From Pseudomonadota bacterium (GTDB lineage Bacteria > Pseudomonadota > Gammaproteobacteria > Steroidobacterales > Steroidobacteraceae): 64,000 bases of DNA. A program made the position numbers and the translations under genes. Below, one piece after another: positions 18,930 to 28,055 of the stretch. Location: contig JAKBCE010000020.1 of assembly GCA_021808195.1 (NCBI GenBank), forward strand, positions 4,145 to 68,144, given 5' to 3'. The notes beneath the pieces are model-generated. The model worked only from the letters and a program-made list of their open reading frames with translations. It was not told the DNA's origin and did not search any database. Positions within the stretch are counted from its first letter, which is position 1; every line of letters starts with the position of its first letter.

Positions 18930-19892
18930 ATGCCTACTCGTCTTGGCGTGATCATGGATCCGATCAGCGCCATTCACTACGCCAAGGACTCGACCCTCGC
19001 CATGCTACTCGCGGCCCAGGCCCGCGGCTGGTCGCTCGTTTATTTTGAGCAGCGCGATCTGTGGCTGCGCGACGGCATCGCCTGGGGCCGCGGCCGTCCG
19101 CTCACCGTCAAAGCCGACCCCACCGCCTGGTTCGCGCTCGGCGAGCCGCAGAACATGCGCCTCGGGCAGCTCGATGGCGTGCTGATGCGCAAAGATCCGC
19201 CGTTCGACACCGAATACATCTACACCACGTACATCCTGGAGCGGGCCGAATCCCAGGGTGCGCGCGTGGTGAATCGGCCGCAGGGCCTGCGCGACATGAA
19301 TGAGAAGGTCTACACGGCCTGGTTCCCGCAATGCTGCGCCCCGACGCTGATTACCCGCAGCATGGACGATATGGCGGCCTTTCTCGCCGAGCACGGCAAG
19401 ATCGTCTGCAAGCCGCTGCACGGCATGGGGGGACGCTCGATCTTCGTGCTTGAGCAGCACGATAAGAACATGGGGGTGGTATTCGAGACGCTCACCGACT
19501 ACGGACAGCGCTTTGCGATCGCGCAGCGCTACCTGCCGGAGATCGTCACGGGGGGCGACACCCGCGTGCTGCTGGTCGACGGAGAGCCATTGCCCTTCGG
19601 CTTGGCCCGCATCCCTCAGCCGCACGATAACCGCGGCAATCTCGCCGCCGGCGCCCGCGCCGAGGTGCGCCCGCTCACCGATCGGGAACACTGGCTCGCC
19701 GCGCAGATCGGCCCGACGCTGGCGGCGGCGGGCATGCTGTTCGTGGGCCTGGATGTGATCGGCGGATACGTCACCGAAATCAATGTGACCAGCCCCACCG
19801 GCATCCGCGAGATCGAAAAGCAGCACCCGATCGACATCGGCGGCCGCCTGATGGAGGCGATCGAGCGGCGGCTCGCGCCCGCGGGGCGGTGA
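18930..19892 (+). CDS. gshB: Glutathione synthetase
   Basis: Joins gamma-glutamylcysteine and glycine using ATP. 320 aa, normal for the bacterial enzyme. N-terminal RLGVIMDPISAIHYAKDSTLAML, LMRKDPPFDTEYIYTTY, the ATP-grasp loop KPLHGMGGRSIF, RYLPEI and the metal-site EINVTSPTGIREIE are all visible. ATG 18930 gives the family N-terminus. It is divergent from pilG and followed 10 nt later by the TonB-like gene, the order also found in Pseudomonas. Confidence 0.96.
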   Translation: MPTRLGVIMDPISAIHYAKDSTLAMLLAAQARGWSLVYFEQRDLWLRDGIAWGRGRPLTVKADPTAWFALGEPQNMRLGQLDGVLMRKDPPFDTEYIYTTYILERAESQGARVVNRPQGLRDMNEKVYTAWFPQCCAPTLITRSMDDMAAFLAEHGKIVCKPLHGMGGRSIFVLEQHDKNMGVVFETLTDYGQRFAIAQRYLPEIVTGGDTRVLLVDGEPLPFGLARIPQPHDNRGNLAAGARAEVRPLTDREHWLAAQIGPTLAAAGMLFVGLDVIGGYVTEINVTSPTGIREIEKQHPIDIGGRLMEAIERRLAPAGR

Positions 19893-19902
19893 CATCGCGG
19901 CG

Positions 19903-20772
19903 ATGGCTGCCCCATCCGCATCGATTCAGTCCGGCCGCGCGCCGCGCGACCGTCTGCTGGCGATGCTATTTCTCGCCACGTTGCTGCACGGACTGCTCAT
20001 TCTCGGGGTGACCTTCAGCACGCCGCTGGCCGGCGGACGGGGCGCACCCGGTTTGCGCGTACTGCTGGTCTCCGATCAGCTGCCGAGCGCCCGACGCAAC
20101 CCCAATGCCACCTACCTCGCACAGCGCACCCAGCTTGGCTCGGGCAACACGCAACACGACGTGTCGCCGCACACGCCGGCGCTGCGCACTGGGGTACCCG
20201 CCGCCGCTCGCGGCGGCCATGCGACCGCACCGCCGGGCCGACCGGCCCAAGGCGGCGCGGAGCGCGTGCTCACCACCACCGGCTGGAGCACCCGCGTGAC
20301 GTACCGCATCAGCAGCGCAGCGGGGTCGCTCGCCGGATCGCTCGCGCCGGGAGCCGACGGCGCACTCGGATCGAGCGCGAGCGGCCCGGCGCGACTGCGC
20401 GGACCGAAGCGTGAGCTGTGGGTCAGCCCCGATACCCGCTCGGCCCTCGTCGCGCCCTATCTGGTCGCATGGCGGCGCAAGGTGGAGCGGATCGGCACCC
20501 TGAACTTTCCACTTGCCGCACGCGAGGCGGGCCCGCACGCCGATCCGGTAATCGCAGTGGCCATCAGCGCCAATGGCCGCCTCGTGCACGCGGCCATCGC
20601 GCGCTCCAGTGGCGACCCGGCGCTTGATCAGGCGGCGCTTGCGATCCTGCGCATCGCCAGCCCGTTCGATCCGTTCCCCCCCAACCTGGCGAGTCGGTAC
20701 CAGATCCTGCGCTTCACCTACGAGTGGCAGTTCAAGGGTGGACGGATGCGCGGATCGGTGCGCATGCCTTGA
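19903..20772 (+). CDS. TonB-family energy transducer
   Basis: 289 aa. One N-terminal membrane anchor (about 17-38, LLAMLFLATLLHGLLILGV), a low-complexity, G/A/P-rich periplasmic linker (about 60-180), and a C-terminal TonB domain (APYLVAWRRKVERIGTLNFP ... VAISANGRLVHAAIARSSGDPALDQAALAILRIASPFDPFP). The place between gshB and yqgE matches tonB3 of P. aeruginosa, which is linked to twitching motility. It lacks ExbB/ExbD neighbours. Whether it drives receptors or pili is inferred. Confidence 0.82.
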   Translation: MAAPSASIQSGRAPRDRLLAMLFLATLLHGLLILGVTFSTPLAGGRGAPGLRVLLVSDQLPSARRNPNATYLAQRTQLGSGNTQHDVSPHTPALRTGVPAAARGGHATAPPGRPAQGGAERVLTTTGWSTRVTYRISSAAGSLAGSLAPGADGALGSSASGPARLRGPKRELWVSPDTRSALVAPYLVAWRRKVERIGTLNFPLAAREAGPHADPVIAVAISANGRLVHAAIARSSGDPALDQAALAILRIASPFDPFPPNLASRYQILRFTYEWQFKGGRMRGSVRMP

Positions 20773-20803
20773 GCCGCGCGCCGTCCGTCCCCATACTGGA
20801 CGC

Positions 20804-21475
20804 ATGGGCGAAGACCGCGGCAAACCACCGAGCGATGCGCAGCTTCAGGTCGAGGCGCAGGCGGGCGATGTGCCTGTCGAGGGACCGACGAGCGAGGGCA
20901 CGGAACCGGGCGCGGAGAATTTTGCCAGTCTGACCAATCACCTGCTGATCGCGATGCCCTCGCTCACCGATCCGAATTTCGCGCAGACCGTTGCGCTCAT
21001 TTGCGAACACACCGATCGCGGCGCGCTCGGCATCGTGCTCAATAAGCCGCTGCCGATGCGATTGTCCGATGTGCTCGAACAGATGCGCATCACACCTTCC
21101 AGCGAAAACATCGCTGCCCAGCCGGTACTGCGCGGCGGCCCGGTGAATACCGACCGCGGCTTCGTGCTGCACCGACCGGGCGGCCAGTGGGATCACACGC
21201 ACAAAGTGTCCGAGACCATCCAGGTCACCACCTCGCGCGATGTGCTCGCCGCGATGGCACGCGGCGAGGGCCCGCAGGACGCATTCATTGCTCTCGGCTA
21301 CGCCGGCTGGGATTCGGGGCAACTCGAGCGCGAGATCCGCGAGAATGCCTGGATGTCGGTGCCGGTCGACGCCCGCGTGGTGTTCGAACTGCCGTTCGCG
21401 GAACGCTGGAGCGGTGCCTGGCGGCTGCTCGGCATCAACGTCGGCCAGCTCAGCCTGACCGCCGGACATGCCTGA
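20804..21475 (+). CDS. yqgE: YqgE/AlgH family protein (DUF179)
   Basis: 223 aa from the ATG at 20804. The family core is LTNHLLIAMPSLTDPNFAQTV, VALICEHTDRGALGIVLNKPL, VLRGGPVNTDRGFVLH and GYAGWDSGQLEREI. A hydrophilic N-terminal extension of about 45 residues precedes it. The biochemical role is unknown. It overlaps ruvX by 8 nt, an arrangement conserved in many proteobacteria. Confidence 0.92.
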   Translation: MGEDRGKPPSDAQLQVEAQAGDVPVEGPTSEGTEPGAENFASLTNHLLIAMPSLTDPNFAQTVALICEHTDRGALGIVLNKPLPMRLSDVLEQMRITPSSENIAAQPVLRGGPVNTDRGFVLHRPGGQWDHTHKVSETIQVTTSRDVLAAMARGEGPQDAFIALGYAGWDSGQLEREIRENAWMSVPVDARVVFELPFAERWSGAWRLLGINVGQLSLTAGHA

Positions 21476-21917
21476 ACCGATCCTTCGCCTCATCGCCTTC
21501 GACTTCGGACTCAAACGCATCGGCATGGCCACCGGAGACAGCCTGACGGGCACGGCCGCGCCACGACCCGCCGTGGGCGCGCGCCAGGGTGATCCGGACT
21601 GGGAGGCGATCGGGTGCGAGATGCGTGCGTTCAATCCCGGGCGTGTGGTGGTGGGAGCCCCGTATAATGCCGATGGAACAGCCGGCGCCCTGCTGCCGCG
21701 TGTCCGTCGTTTCGCCGAGGAAATCAAACGCCGCTTTGCGCTGCCCGTGAGCCTCGTCGATGAGCGGTTCTCATCTCTCGAAGCGAGCGAGGCGCTGAAG
21801 AGCCGCCGCGCGCGCGGCGAACGACGGCGACTGCGACGTGAGGACATCGACAGCGCGGCGGCAGCAGTGATCCTGGAACGCTGGCTGTCCGGAGAGTCTG
21901 GAGAAGAACTGCCATGA
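21468..21917 (+). CDS. ruvX: Putative pre-16S rRNA nuclease / Holliday-junction resolvase YqgF
   Basis: 149 aa RNase H-fold nuclease; the E. coli relative trims the 5' end of 16S rRNA. Catalytic acidic positions are placed in FDFGLKRIGMATGD (N-terminal Asp), VDERFSS (Glu) and REDIDSAAAAVIL (Asp). Start ATG overlaps yqgE. It is followed by pyrB after 66 nt with no pyrR between. Confidence 0.92.
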   Translation: MPEPILRLIAFDFGLKRIGMATGDSLTGTAAPRPAVGARQGDPDWEAIGCEMRAFNPGRVVVGAPYNADGTAGALLPRVRRFAEEIKRRFALPVSLVDERFSSLEASEALKSRRARGERRRLRREDIDSAAAAVILERWLSGESGEELP

Positions 21918-21983
21918 ATCCCATGATCCCGCGCGCGATCGATCCCGGATCGCTCCATTGCGGACTACCGCGCCGGAGGCCGC

Positions 21984-22940
21984 ATGACTGATCCGTTTCG
22001 CGCCGACGGCTCGCTGCGCCACCTCATTACCCTCGAGGGTCTGCCACGCGCGCTCATCGAGCGGCTGCTTGAGCAGGCGCAAAGTCTCGTCCGGCCGCTC
22101 GGCGAGCGGCCGCCGGTCAGCCGCATGCTCGCCGGCTGTACGGTCGCCAATCTGTTCACCGAACCCTCGACACGCACGCGCGTCTCGTTCGAGCTGGCGG
22201 CCAAGCGCCTCGGCGCAGACGTTGTCAACCTGGAAGTGCAGCTCTCCTCGCGCGTCAAGGGCGAGAGCATGCTCGATACGGTGTACACGCTCCAATCGCT
22301 CCATGTCGATGCGTTGGTCATCCGGGACGCCGAGACCGGCGTACCCGGGACAGTTGCGCGGCACGTTGCCCCACATGTGAGCATCCTCTCGGCCGGTGAG
22401 TCGCATGTCGCACATCCGACGCAAGGACTGCTCGATGCGCTCACCGTCTATCAGCACAAACGTCGATTCGAGGCGCTGAGCATCGCGATCGTCGGCGATA
22501 TCCGCCACTCGCGAGTCGCCCGTTCGGCATGGCACGTATTTCGTACGCTCGGGGTCGCGGACCTGCGCATCGTCGCGCCACCGGTGCTGATGCCAGAACC
22601 GACGGAGTTCAGCGGCTGCTCGCGCCACACGACGCTCGAGGCGGGCGTGCGTGATGCGGATGTCGTAATGATGCTGCGTATCCAGAAGGAACGGATGGCA
22701 GAGGCCGAGCTGCCCGATGCCGACCGCTATTACGCCAGTTACGGGCTCACGCCCGAGCGGCTCGCGCTGGCGCGGCCCGACGCCATCGTCATGCATCCGC
22801 AACCGATGAATCGCGGCATTGAGATCGCCTCGGAAGTCGCCGACGGCCCCCGCTCGGTCATTCGTGACCAGGTGCGCAATGGTGTTGCGGTCCGCATGGC
22901 CGTGCTGCGGGAAGTGCTGGCGTGGAGAAGCGCCGCATGA
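21984..22940 (+). CDS. pyrB: Aspartate carbamoyltransferase catalytic subunit
   Basis: Forms carbamoyl-aspartate in pyrimidine synthesis. 318 aa. The carbamoyl-phosphate motif is FTEPSTRTRVSFELAA; HPTQGLLDALT and VMHPQPMNRGIEI are further family hallmarks. In P. aeruginosa this position is followed by an inactive dihydroorotase-like pyrC'; here a PyrK-like gene follows with an 18-nt overlap. No pyrR or attenuator is visible upstream. Confidence 0.95.
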   Translation: MTDPFRADGSLRHLITLEGLPRALIERLLEQAQSLVRPLGERPPVSRMLAGCTVANLFTEPSTRTRVSFELAAKRLGADVVNLEVQLSSRVKGESMLDTVYTLQSLHVDALVIRDAETGVPGTVARHVAPHVSILSAGESHVAHPTQGLLDALTVYQHKRRFEALSIAIVGDIRHSRVARSAWHVFRTLGVADLRIVAPPVLMPEPTEFSGCSRHTTLEAGVRDADVVMMLRIQKERMAEAELPDADRYYASYGLTPERLALARPDAIVMHPQPMNRGIEIASEVADGPRSVIRDQVRNGVAVRMAVLREVLAWRSAA

Positions 22941-23812
22941 GCCGGGAAAACCGCGGCACATTGCACCTGGAGGAGGCCCGGGTGGTCCGGCAGATCGGGT
23001 ACGCGGCCGATCAGTTCGTGCTGCGGCTTGCCGCGCCGGCCTGCGCGGCGCGCGCCGAACCCGGCAGCTTCGTGCACCTCACCTGCGATCCGGCCATTCC
23101 GATGCGCCGACCGCTGTCGATCATGCGCGCCGATCCGCAGGCCGGCTGGATCGAGCTGCTGTACAAAATCGTCGGGCCCGGACTGCGCGCACTGGCCGCG
23201 CGCAAGAACGGCGACACGGTGAGCGTCATTGGTCCAATCGGCCAACCCTTCACGCCGCATCCGGCGCGGCCGCGCCCCGTGCTGATCGGCGGCGGGGTCG
23301 GCATCCCGCCCATGATCTTCCTGGCCGAGCGGCTGCGTGCCGACCCGCAGCACCTCTACCAACCGCTGGTGCTGATGGGCTCGGAAATCCCCTTCCCCTT
23401 CCAGCCCCGGCCTTCGACTCTGGTGCTTGCTGGCATGCCCGCCGGAACCATCGCCTGCATGCCGCTGCTCGAGGAGTGGGAGGTCCCGAGCCGGCTCGCC
23501 AGCCGCGCCGGGTTTCCGGGCTGCTTCGACGGCTACGTCACCGAACTGGCCGGCGAGTGGCTCGGATCGCTCAGCGCCGCGGCGCTCGCGCAGGTGGAGC
23601 TGTTCGCGTGCGGGCCCACGCCGATGCTGGCGGCCACCGCGCAGCTCGCCCGCCGCTACGGGGTGCCCTGCCAGGTGTCGCTCGAGGAGTTCATGGCATG
23701 CGGAGTCGGCGGCTGCGCCGGCTGCGCGGTGCGCGTGCGCAGCGCCGAGGGTGATGCCATGAAGCGGGTATGCGTGGACGGGCCGGTGTTCGACGCCCTG
23801 CAGGTCTTTTGA
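22922..23812 (+). CDS. PyrK-like flavin/iron-sulfur electron-transfer protein
   Basis: 296 aa. The N-terminal half is a ferredoxin-reductase FAD domain (AEPGSFVHLTCDPAIPMRRPLSIM); the middle has the NAD-site loop IGGGVGIPPMIFLAERL and the FACGPTPML motif. The C-terminus binds a [2Fe-2S] cluster through CGVGGCAGCAVRV (three Cys) plus a fourth Cys about 25 residues on. This is the layout of dihydroorotate dehydrogenase electron-transfer subunit PyrK. No PyrD-type catalytic subunit is in the window. The pairing with pyrB (overlapping) supports a pyrimidine role, but related reductases serve other oxidoreductases. A start at 22937 (second Met) is also possible. Confidence 0.8.
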   Translation: MEKRRMSRENRGTLHLEEARVVRQIGYAADQFVLRLAAPACAARAEPGSFVHLTCDPAIPMRRPLSIMRADPQAGWIELLYKIVGPGLRALAARKNGDTVSVIGPIGQPFTPHPARPRPVLIGGGVGIPPMIFLAERLRADPQHLYQPLVLMGSEIPFPFQPRPSTLVLAGMPAGTIACMPLLEEWEVPSRLASRAGFPGCFDGYVTELAGEWLGSLSAAALAQVELFACGPTPMLAATAQLARRYGVPCQVSLEEFMACGVGGCAGCAVRVRSAEGDAMKRVCVDGPVFDALQVF

Positions 23813-23866
23813 CCGGCGGCTCGAGTCACTCGGTCCGATGGCAGCTTGTGCGCCAGCGCAGGGCGC

Positions 23867-24988
23867 TCAGCCAAAGTTGATCCGTGCCTCGAGATTCGCG
23901 CGCGAATCGGCGTTCGCAAGCGCATCGGCCAATTCAATCCGGCCCTGCTTGTACAGCTCGAGCAGCGCCATGTCGAAACTGCGGATACCCTGCTCGCCGC
24001 TTGCTGCGATCGCCTCCTTGACGCCGACCACGTCGCCCTTGTTGATCAGGTCGGAAATGTGCGGGGTATTGAGCATCACTTCGACTGCCGCGACCCGCCG
24101 GCCGTCCTTGCCCATCACCAGGCGCTGCGCCAGGATGCCGCGCAGGTACTGCGACAGATCGAGGAAGATCTGTGCATGCTGCCCGGCTGGAAACATGTTG
24201 ATGATCCGGTCGAGAGTCTGCGCGCAGTTGTTCGCATGCAGCGTCGCGAGCACCAGGTGCCCGGTGCCGGCGAGGTGAATCGCCGCTTCCATGCTCTCGC
24301 GGTCGCGAATCTCCCCGACCAGGATCACATCCGGCGCGGCGCGCAACGCGCCGCGCAGCGCGTTGGCGAACGAGCGCGTATCGCTGCCGACCTCGCGCTG
24401 ATTGACGATCGAGCGCTTGTTCGCGTGCAGAAATTCGACCGGATCCTCGATGGTAAGGATGTGATCGGAGGCGGTTTCGTTGCGCAGATTGATCATCGCT
24501 GCGAGCGTGGTCGACTTGCCCGAACCGGCGGCTCCGACCACCAGCACCAGACCGCGTTTGTGCAGGGCGAGCTCGCCGACCGCTTCGGGCAGGGCGAGCG
24601 ACTCCAGACGGGGCATCTCCGCGGTAATGTAGCGCAGCACTACGGCCGGACTGCCGCGCTGCATGAATACGTTGACGCGGAATCGCCCAAGCCCCACCTC
24701 GGAAATCGCAAAATCGAGCTCGAGGTCGCGGGCGAACTGTTCGCGCTGCTCGCCGCTCATCAGCGCGAGCGCCGCCTGGCGCACCATCGCCGGAGTCAGT
24801 ACCTGCTTGTTGATCGGATAGATCTGTCCCTCAATCTTGATCTTGATCGGCGCGTTGCTGGTGAAGAACAGATCCGACGCCTTGCGCTCGACCATCAGCT
24901 TGAAAAGCGGCGTGGTATTGATGTGCAGCGCCGCATCCTCGCCCTTCGGCTCGGCCGGCGTCGCGCCCGCGGCAGCCGTCTCACTCAT
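23867..24988 (-). CDS. PilT/PilU-family type IV pilus retraction ATPase (third paralogue)
   Basis: 373 aa, GspE/PilT hexameric ATPase. After an N-terminal acidic extension comes LFKLMVERKASDLFFTSNAP, then Walker A GAAGSGKST, the Asp box ILTIEDPVEF, Walker B ILVGEIRDRE and the His box HLVLATLHANN. It overlaps pilU by 4 nt (ATGA). It differs from the adjacent PilU and PilT enough to be an old paralogue. The catalytic motifs are intact. PilT-like or PilU-like specialisation cannot be assigned from sequence alone. Confidence 0.88.
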   Translation of the reverse strand: MSETAAAGATPAEPKGEDAALHINTTPLFKLMVERKASDLFFTSNAPIKIKIEGQIYPINKQVLTPAMVRQAALALMSGEQREQFARDLELDFAISEVGLGRFRVNVFMQRGSPAVVLRYITAEMPRLESLALPEAVGELALHKRGLVLVVGAAGSGKSTTLAAMINLRNETASDHILTIEDPVEFLHANKRSIVNQREVGSDTRSFANALRGALRAAPDVILVGEIRDRESMEAAIHLAGTGHLVLATLHANNCAQTLDRIINMFPAGQHAQIFLDLSQYLRGILAQRLVMGKDGRRVAAVEVMLNTPHISDLINKGDVVGVKEAIAASGEQGIRSFDMALLELYKQGRIELADALANADSRANLEARINFG

Positions 24989-26142
24989 GACTTGTGGTCC
25001 TCCTCTTCATCCATGATCGCCAGGCTGCCGTCATCGAGCGACGGGCTTTCGCGATGGCTCTCGAGCTTCACGCGCAGTCGCAACTCGTTCTTGGAGTCGG
25101 CATTGCGCAGCGCGTCCTCGTAGGAGATGAATCCAGCCTCGTACAGCTCGAATAAAGACTGATCGAAAGTCTTCATGCCGAGGCGGTTCGAGCGTGCCAT
25201 CACGTCGCGTATCTTGACCACCTCGCCCTTGAAGATCAGATCCTGAATGAGCGGCGAGTTGAGCATGATCTCCATCGCCGCAATGCGGCCGGCACCACCC
25301 TCGCGCGGGACCAGCCGCTGCGAGATGAAGGCGCGGATGTTCAACGAAAGATCCATCAGCAACTGCTCGCGCCGCTCGTCGGGAAAGAAGTTGATGATTC
25401 GGTCGAGCGCCTGGTTGGCGTTATTGGCATGCAGCGTAGAGAACACCAGATGTCCAGTCTCGGCGAACTGGACGGCGTACTCCATCGTCTCGCGGTCGCG
25501 GATCTCGCCGATGTAGATGACATCGGGGGCCTGGCGCAACACGTTCTTCAGCGCCACCTGCCAGGATTCGGTGTCAACCCCGACGTCGCGGTGCGTGACG
25601 ACGCAGCCCTTGTGCTGGTGGATGAACTCCACCGGATCCTCCACCGTGACGATGTGGCCTCGCGTCTTCTCATTGCGATAGCCGATCATGGCGGCAAGAG
25701 TGGTCGATTTGCCCGAGCCGGTACCACCGACTACCACCACCAGTCCGCGCTTGGATAGCGCGAGCTCTTTCAGGATCGGCGGCAGATCGAGATCCTCGAA
25801 ACTCGGGATACGCGCATTGATCATTCGGATGACGCAGCCGACGGTGCTCTGCTGCACGAAGGCACTGACGCGGAAGCGGCCGATGCCGGGCGGAGCGATC
25901 GCGAAATTGCACTCTTTGGTGGCATCGAACTCGCGGGTCTGCCGGTCGTTCATCAGTGAGCGCACCAGCGTCGCGGATTGCTCGGGCGCGAGCGCCCGCT
26001 CGCTCTGCGGGCGCACCTCCCCGTCGATCTTCAGCGCCGGCGGGAATCCGGCGGTGAGGAACAGATCAGAAGCCTTCCGCTCGACCATTCGCCGCAGCAG
26101 ATCATGAATCAGCTTGATGGCTTGATCGCGGTCCATAGGCAT
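24985..26142 (-). CDS. pilU: Type IV pilus retraction ATPase PilU
   Basis: 385 aa. It begins with RMVERKASDLFLTAGFPPALKIDGEV and continues with Walker A GGTGSGKST, HIVTVEDPVEFIHQHKGCVV, Walker B VIYIGEIRDRET and LVFSTLHANNANQALDRIINFFP, which closely match PilU of pseudomonads. The C-terminus is acidic (DEEEDHKS). PilU works with PilT in retraction. It lies 46 nt after pilT and overlaps the third ATPase gene. Confidence 0.9.
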   Translation of the reverse strand: MPMDRDQAIKLIHDLLRRMVERKASDLFLTAGFPPALKIDGEVRPQSERALAPEQSATLVRSLMNDRQTREFDATKECNFAIAPPGIGRFRVSAFVQQSTVGCVIRMINARIPSFEDLDLPPILKELALSKRGLVVVVGGTGSGKSTTLAAMIGYRNEKTRGHIVTVEDPVEFIHQHKGCVVTHRDVGVDTESWQVALKNVLRQAPDVIYIGEIRDRETMEYAVQFAETGHLVFSTLHANNANQALDRIINFFPDERREQLLMDLSLNIRAFISQRLVPREGGAGRIAAMEIMLNSPLIQDLIFKGEVVKIRDVMARSNRLGMKTFDQSLFELYEAGFISYEDALRNADSKNELRLRVKLESHRESPSLDDGSLAIMDEEEDHKS

Positions 26143-26188
26143 GACGCACCCCCCCTTCTGCTTCAGGCGTGACGCACGGCGGCCGGCA

Positions 26189-27226
26189 TCAGAGGCTGTC
26201 CTTGTTCTGGGCCTTGAAGCGGGCTTCTTCCTTGCTCACCTGGCCCTTGGCCAGCAACTCGGCGAGGCATTGATCGAGCGTCTGCATGCCGCTCGCCTGG
26301 CCGGTCTGGATCGCGGAGTACATCTGGGCGATCTTGCCCTCACGGATCAAATTGCGGATCGCCGGGGTACCGATCATGATCTCGTGCGCCGCGACGCGCC
26401 CGCCACCGATGCGCTTCAGCAACGACTGAGAGATGACCGCGCGCAGCGATTCGGACAGCATCGAGCGCACCATTTCTTTCTCGGTGGCCGGAAAAACGTC
26501 CACGACCCGATCGATGGTCTTGGCCGCCGAGCTGGTGTGCAGCGTGCCGAACACGAGGTGTCCGGTTTCGGCTGCGGTCAATGCCAGCCGGATGGTCTCC
26601 AGGTCGCGCAATTCCCCCACCAGCACCACGTCCGGGTCTTCACGCAAGGCCGAGCGCAGCGCCTCACTGAAGCCGAGCGTGTCGCGGTGCACTTCGCGCT
26701 GATTGACCAGACAGCGCTTGGACTCGTGCACGAACTCGATCGGGTCCTCAATCGTGATGATGTGGTCGGGCCGGTTGTCGTTGCAGTGATTGACCATCGC
26801 CGCGAGAGTGGTCGATTTTCCCGAGCCGGTCGGTCCGGTCACCAGCACCAGCCCGCGCGGCAGCATGCACAGGTCGCGGAAGATTTTCGGCGCGTTCAGG
26901 TCATCCAAAGACTGAATGTTCGAGGGAATGGTGCGAAACACCGCCCCGGCGCCGCGGTTCTGATTGAAGGCGTTGACGCGAAAGCGCGCCAGCTTCGGAA
27001 TCTCGAAGGAAAAATCGGTCTCGAAGAACTCCTCAAAGGCCTTGCGCTGCTTGTCGTTCATGATGTCATACACCATGCTGTGCACTTCCTTGTGCGCAAG
27101 CGGTGGCATATTGATGCGCTTCATGTCACCGTCGACGCGGATCATGGGCGACACGCCTGCGGACAGGTGCAGGTCCGAGGCGTTGTTCTTGACGGCGAAG
27201 GCCAGCAGTTGCGCGATATCGACCAT
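26189..27226 (-). CDS. pilT: Type IV pilus retraction ATPase PilT
   Basis: 345 aa from ATG 27226 (MVDIAQLLAFAVKNNASDLHLSAG), the family N-terminus. Walker A GPTGSGKST, ITIEDPIEFVHESK, Walker B VVLVGELRDLET, His box HLVFGTLHTSS and the C-terminal AIRNLIREGK motif are all present, as in P. aeruginosa PilT (344 aa). It powers pilus retraction. The longer frame to 27346 overlaps yggS on the other strand and is not supported. It is divergent from yggS. Confidence 0.95.
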   Translation of the reverse strand: MVDIAQLLAFAVKNNASDLHLSAGVSPMIRVDGDMKRINMPPLAHKEVHSMVYDIMNDKQRKAFEEFFETDFSFEIPKLARFRVNAFNQNRGAGAVFRTIPSNIQSLDDLNAPKIFRDLCMLPRGLVLVTGPTGSGKSTTLAAMVNHCNDNRPDHIITIEDPIEFVHESKRCLVNQREVHRDTLGFSEALRSALREDPDVVLVGELRDLETIRLALTAAETGHLVFGTLHTSSAAKTIDRVVDVFPATEKEMVRSMLSESLRAVISQSLLKRIGGGRVAAHEIMIGTPAIRNLIREGKIAQMYSAIQTGQASGMQTLDQCLAELLAKGQVSKEEARFKAQNKDSL

Positions 27227-27307
27227 CGGGTCTCCGGTTGGAGTCGGGTCGACGCGTCCCGCGCTTGCCCGGTCGGTGCAGTATAACGGAGGGGTTCGCT
27301 CATCCAT

Positions 27308-28012
27308 ATGATAAGGGCTTCGCAGAATTTGCCGGAGCGTGTGCACTCGGTGCGTGCGCAGATCGCCTCTGCCGCATCACGCGCCGGACGGAATGTGGCC
27401 GCCATCACACTTCTGGCCGTGTCCAAGGCCCAGCCTGCCTCGGCAATCCGCGCAGCGGCCGCCGAAGGGCTCTGCGACTTCGGCGAAAGCTACCTCAGCG
27501 AAGCGCTGGAGAAGCTCGATGCGCTCGAGGCGCTGCCGCTGACCTGGCATTTCATCGGCCGCGTACAGGCCAACAAGACCCGCCCCATCGCCGAGCGCTT
27601 CCAGTGGGTCCACGGCGTCGACCGACTGCACATCGCGCAGCGACTTTCGGCGCAACGACCGGTGCATGCCCCGCCGCTGAATGTTTGTATCCAGGTCAAC
27701 CTCGCTGGCGAGCCCGGCAAGGCCGGCGTGCCGCCGGCGGAGCTGGCGGGGCTCGCCGCGGCCATCGGACCACTGCCGCGGCTGCGCCTGCGCGGCCTGA
27801 TGTGCATTCCGCCGGTTGAGACCGATCCGCCACGCCAGCGCGGCTGGTTCGCCGGTCTGCGCGAGCTGCAAGAGGCGTTGAACGCACAGGGCGCCGGACT
27901 CGATACGCTCTCGATGGGCATGAGCGGGGATTTCGAGAGTGCCATTCTCGAGGGCTCGACCGTGGTGCGCATCGGCACGGCGCTGTTCGGCCCGCGCACC
28001 CCGCAGCCATAA
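27308..28012 (+). CDS. yggS: YggS-family pyridoxal-phosphate homeostasis protein
   Basis: 234 aa alanine-racemase-like barrel without racemase domain. The PLP-binding lysine is in LLAVSKAQP near the N-terminus; HFIGRVQANK and the phosphate-binding SMGMSGDFESAI are diagnostic. The protein holds PLP and affects B6 pools. It precedes proC and yggT, the standard order. Confidence 0.94.
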   Translation: MIRASQNLPERVHSVRAQIASAASRAGRNVAAITLLAVSKAQPASAIRAAAAEGLCDFGESYLSEALEKLDALEALPLTWHFIGRVQANKTRPIAERFQWVHGVDRLHIAQRLSAQRPVHAPPLNVCIQVNLAGEPGKAGVPPAELAGLAAAIGPLPRLRLRGLMCIPPVETDPPRQRGWFAGLRELQEALNAQGAGLDTLSMGMSGDFESAILEGSTVVRIGTALFGPRTPQP

Positions 28013-28055
28013 ACACGGCACCGGCAGCCGCGCCAGCCATTACAATCGCGCTCTT

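Noticed and set aside
21918..21983. Attenuator or PyrR leader before pyrB
   Set aside because: The 66-nt gap shows no stem followed by a T run.
23846..25123. 425-codon + strand open frame
   Set aside because: Antisense to the third pilus ATPase and to pilU.
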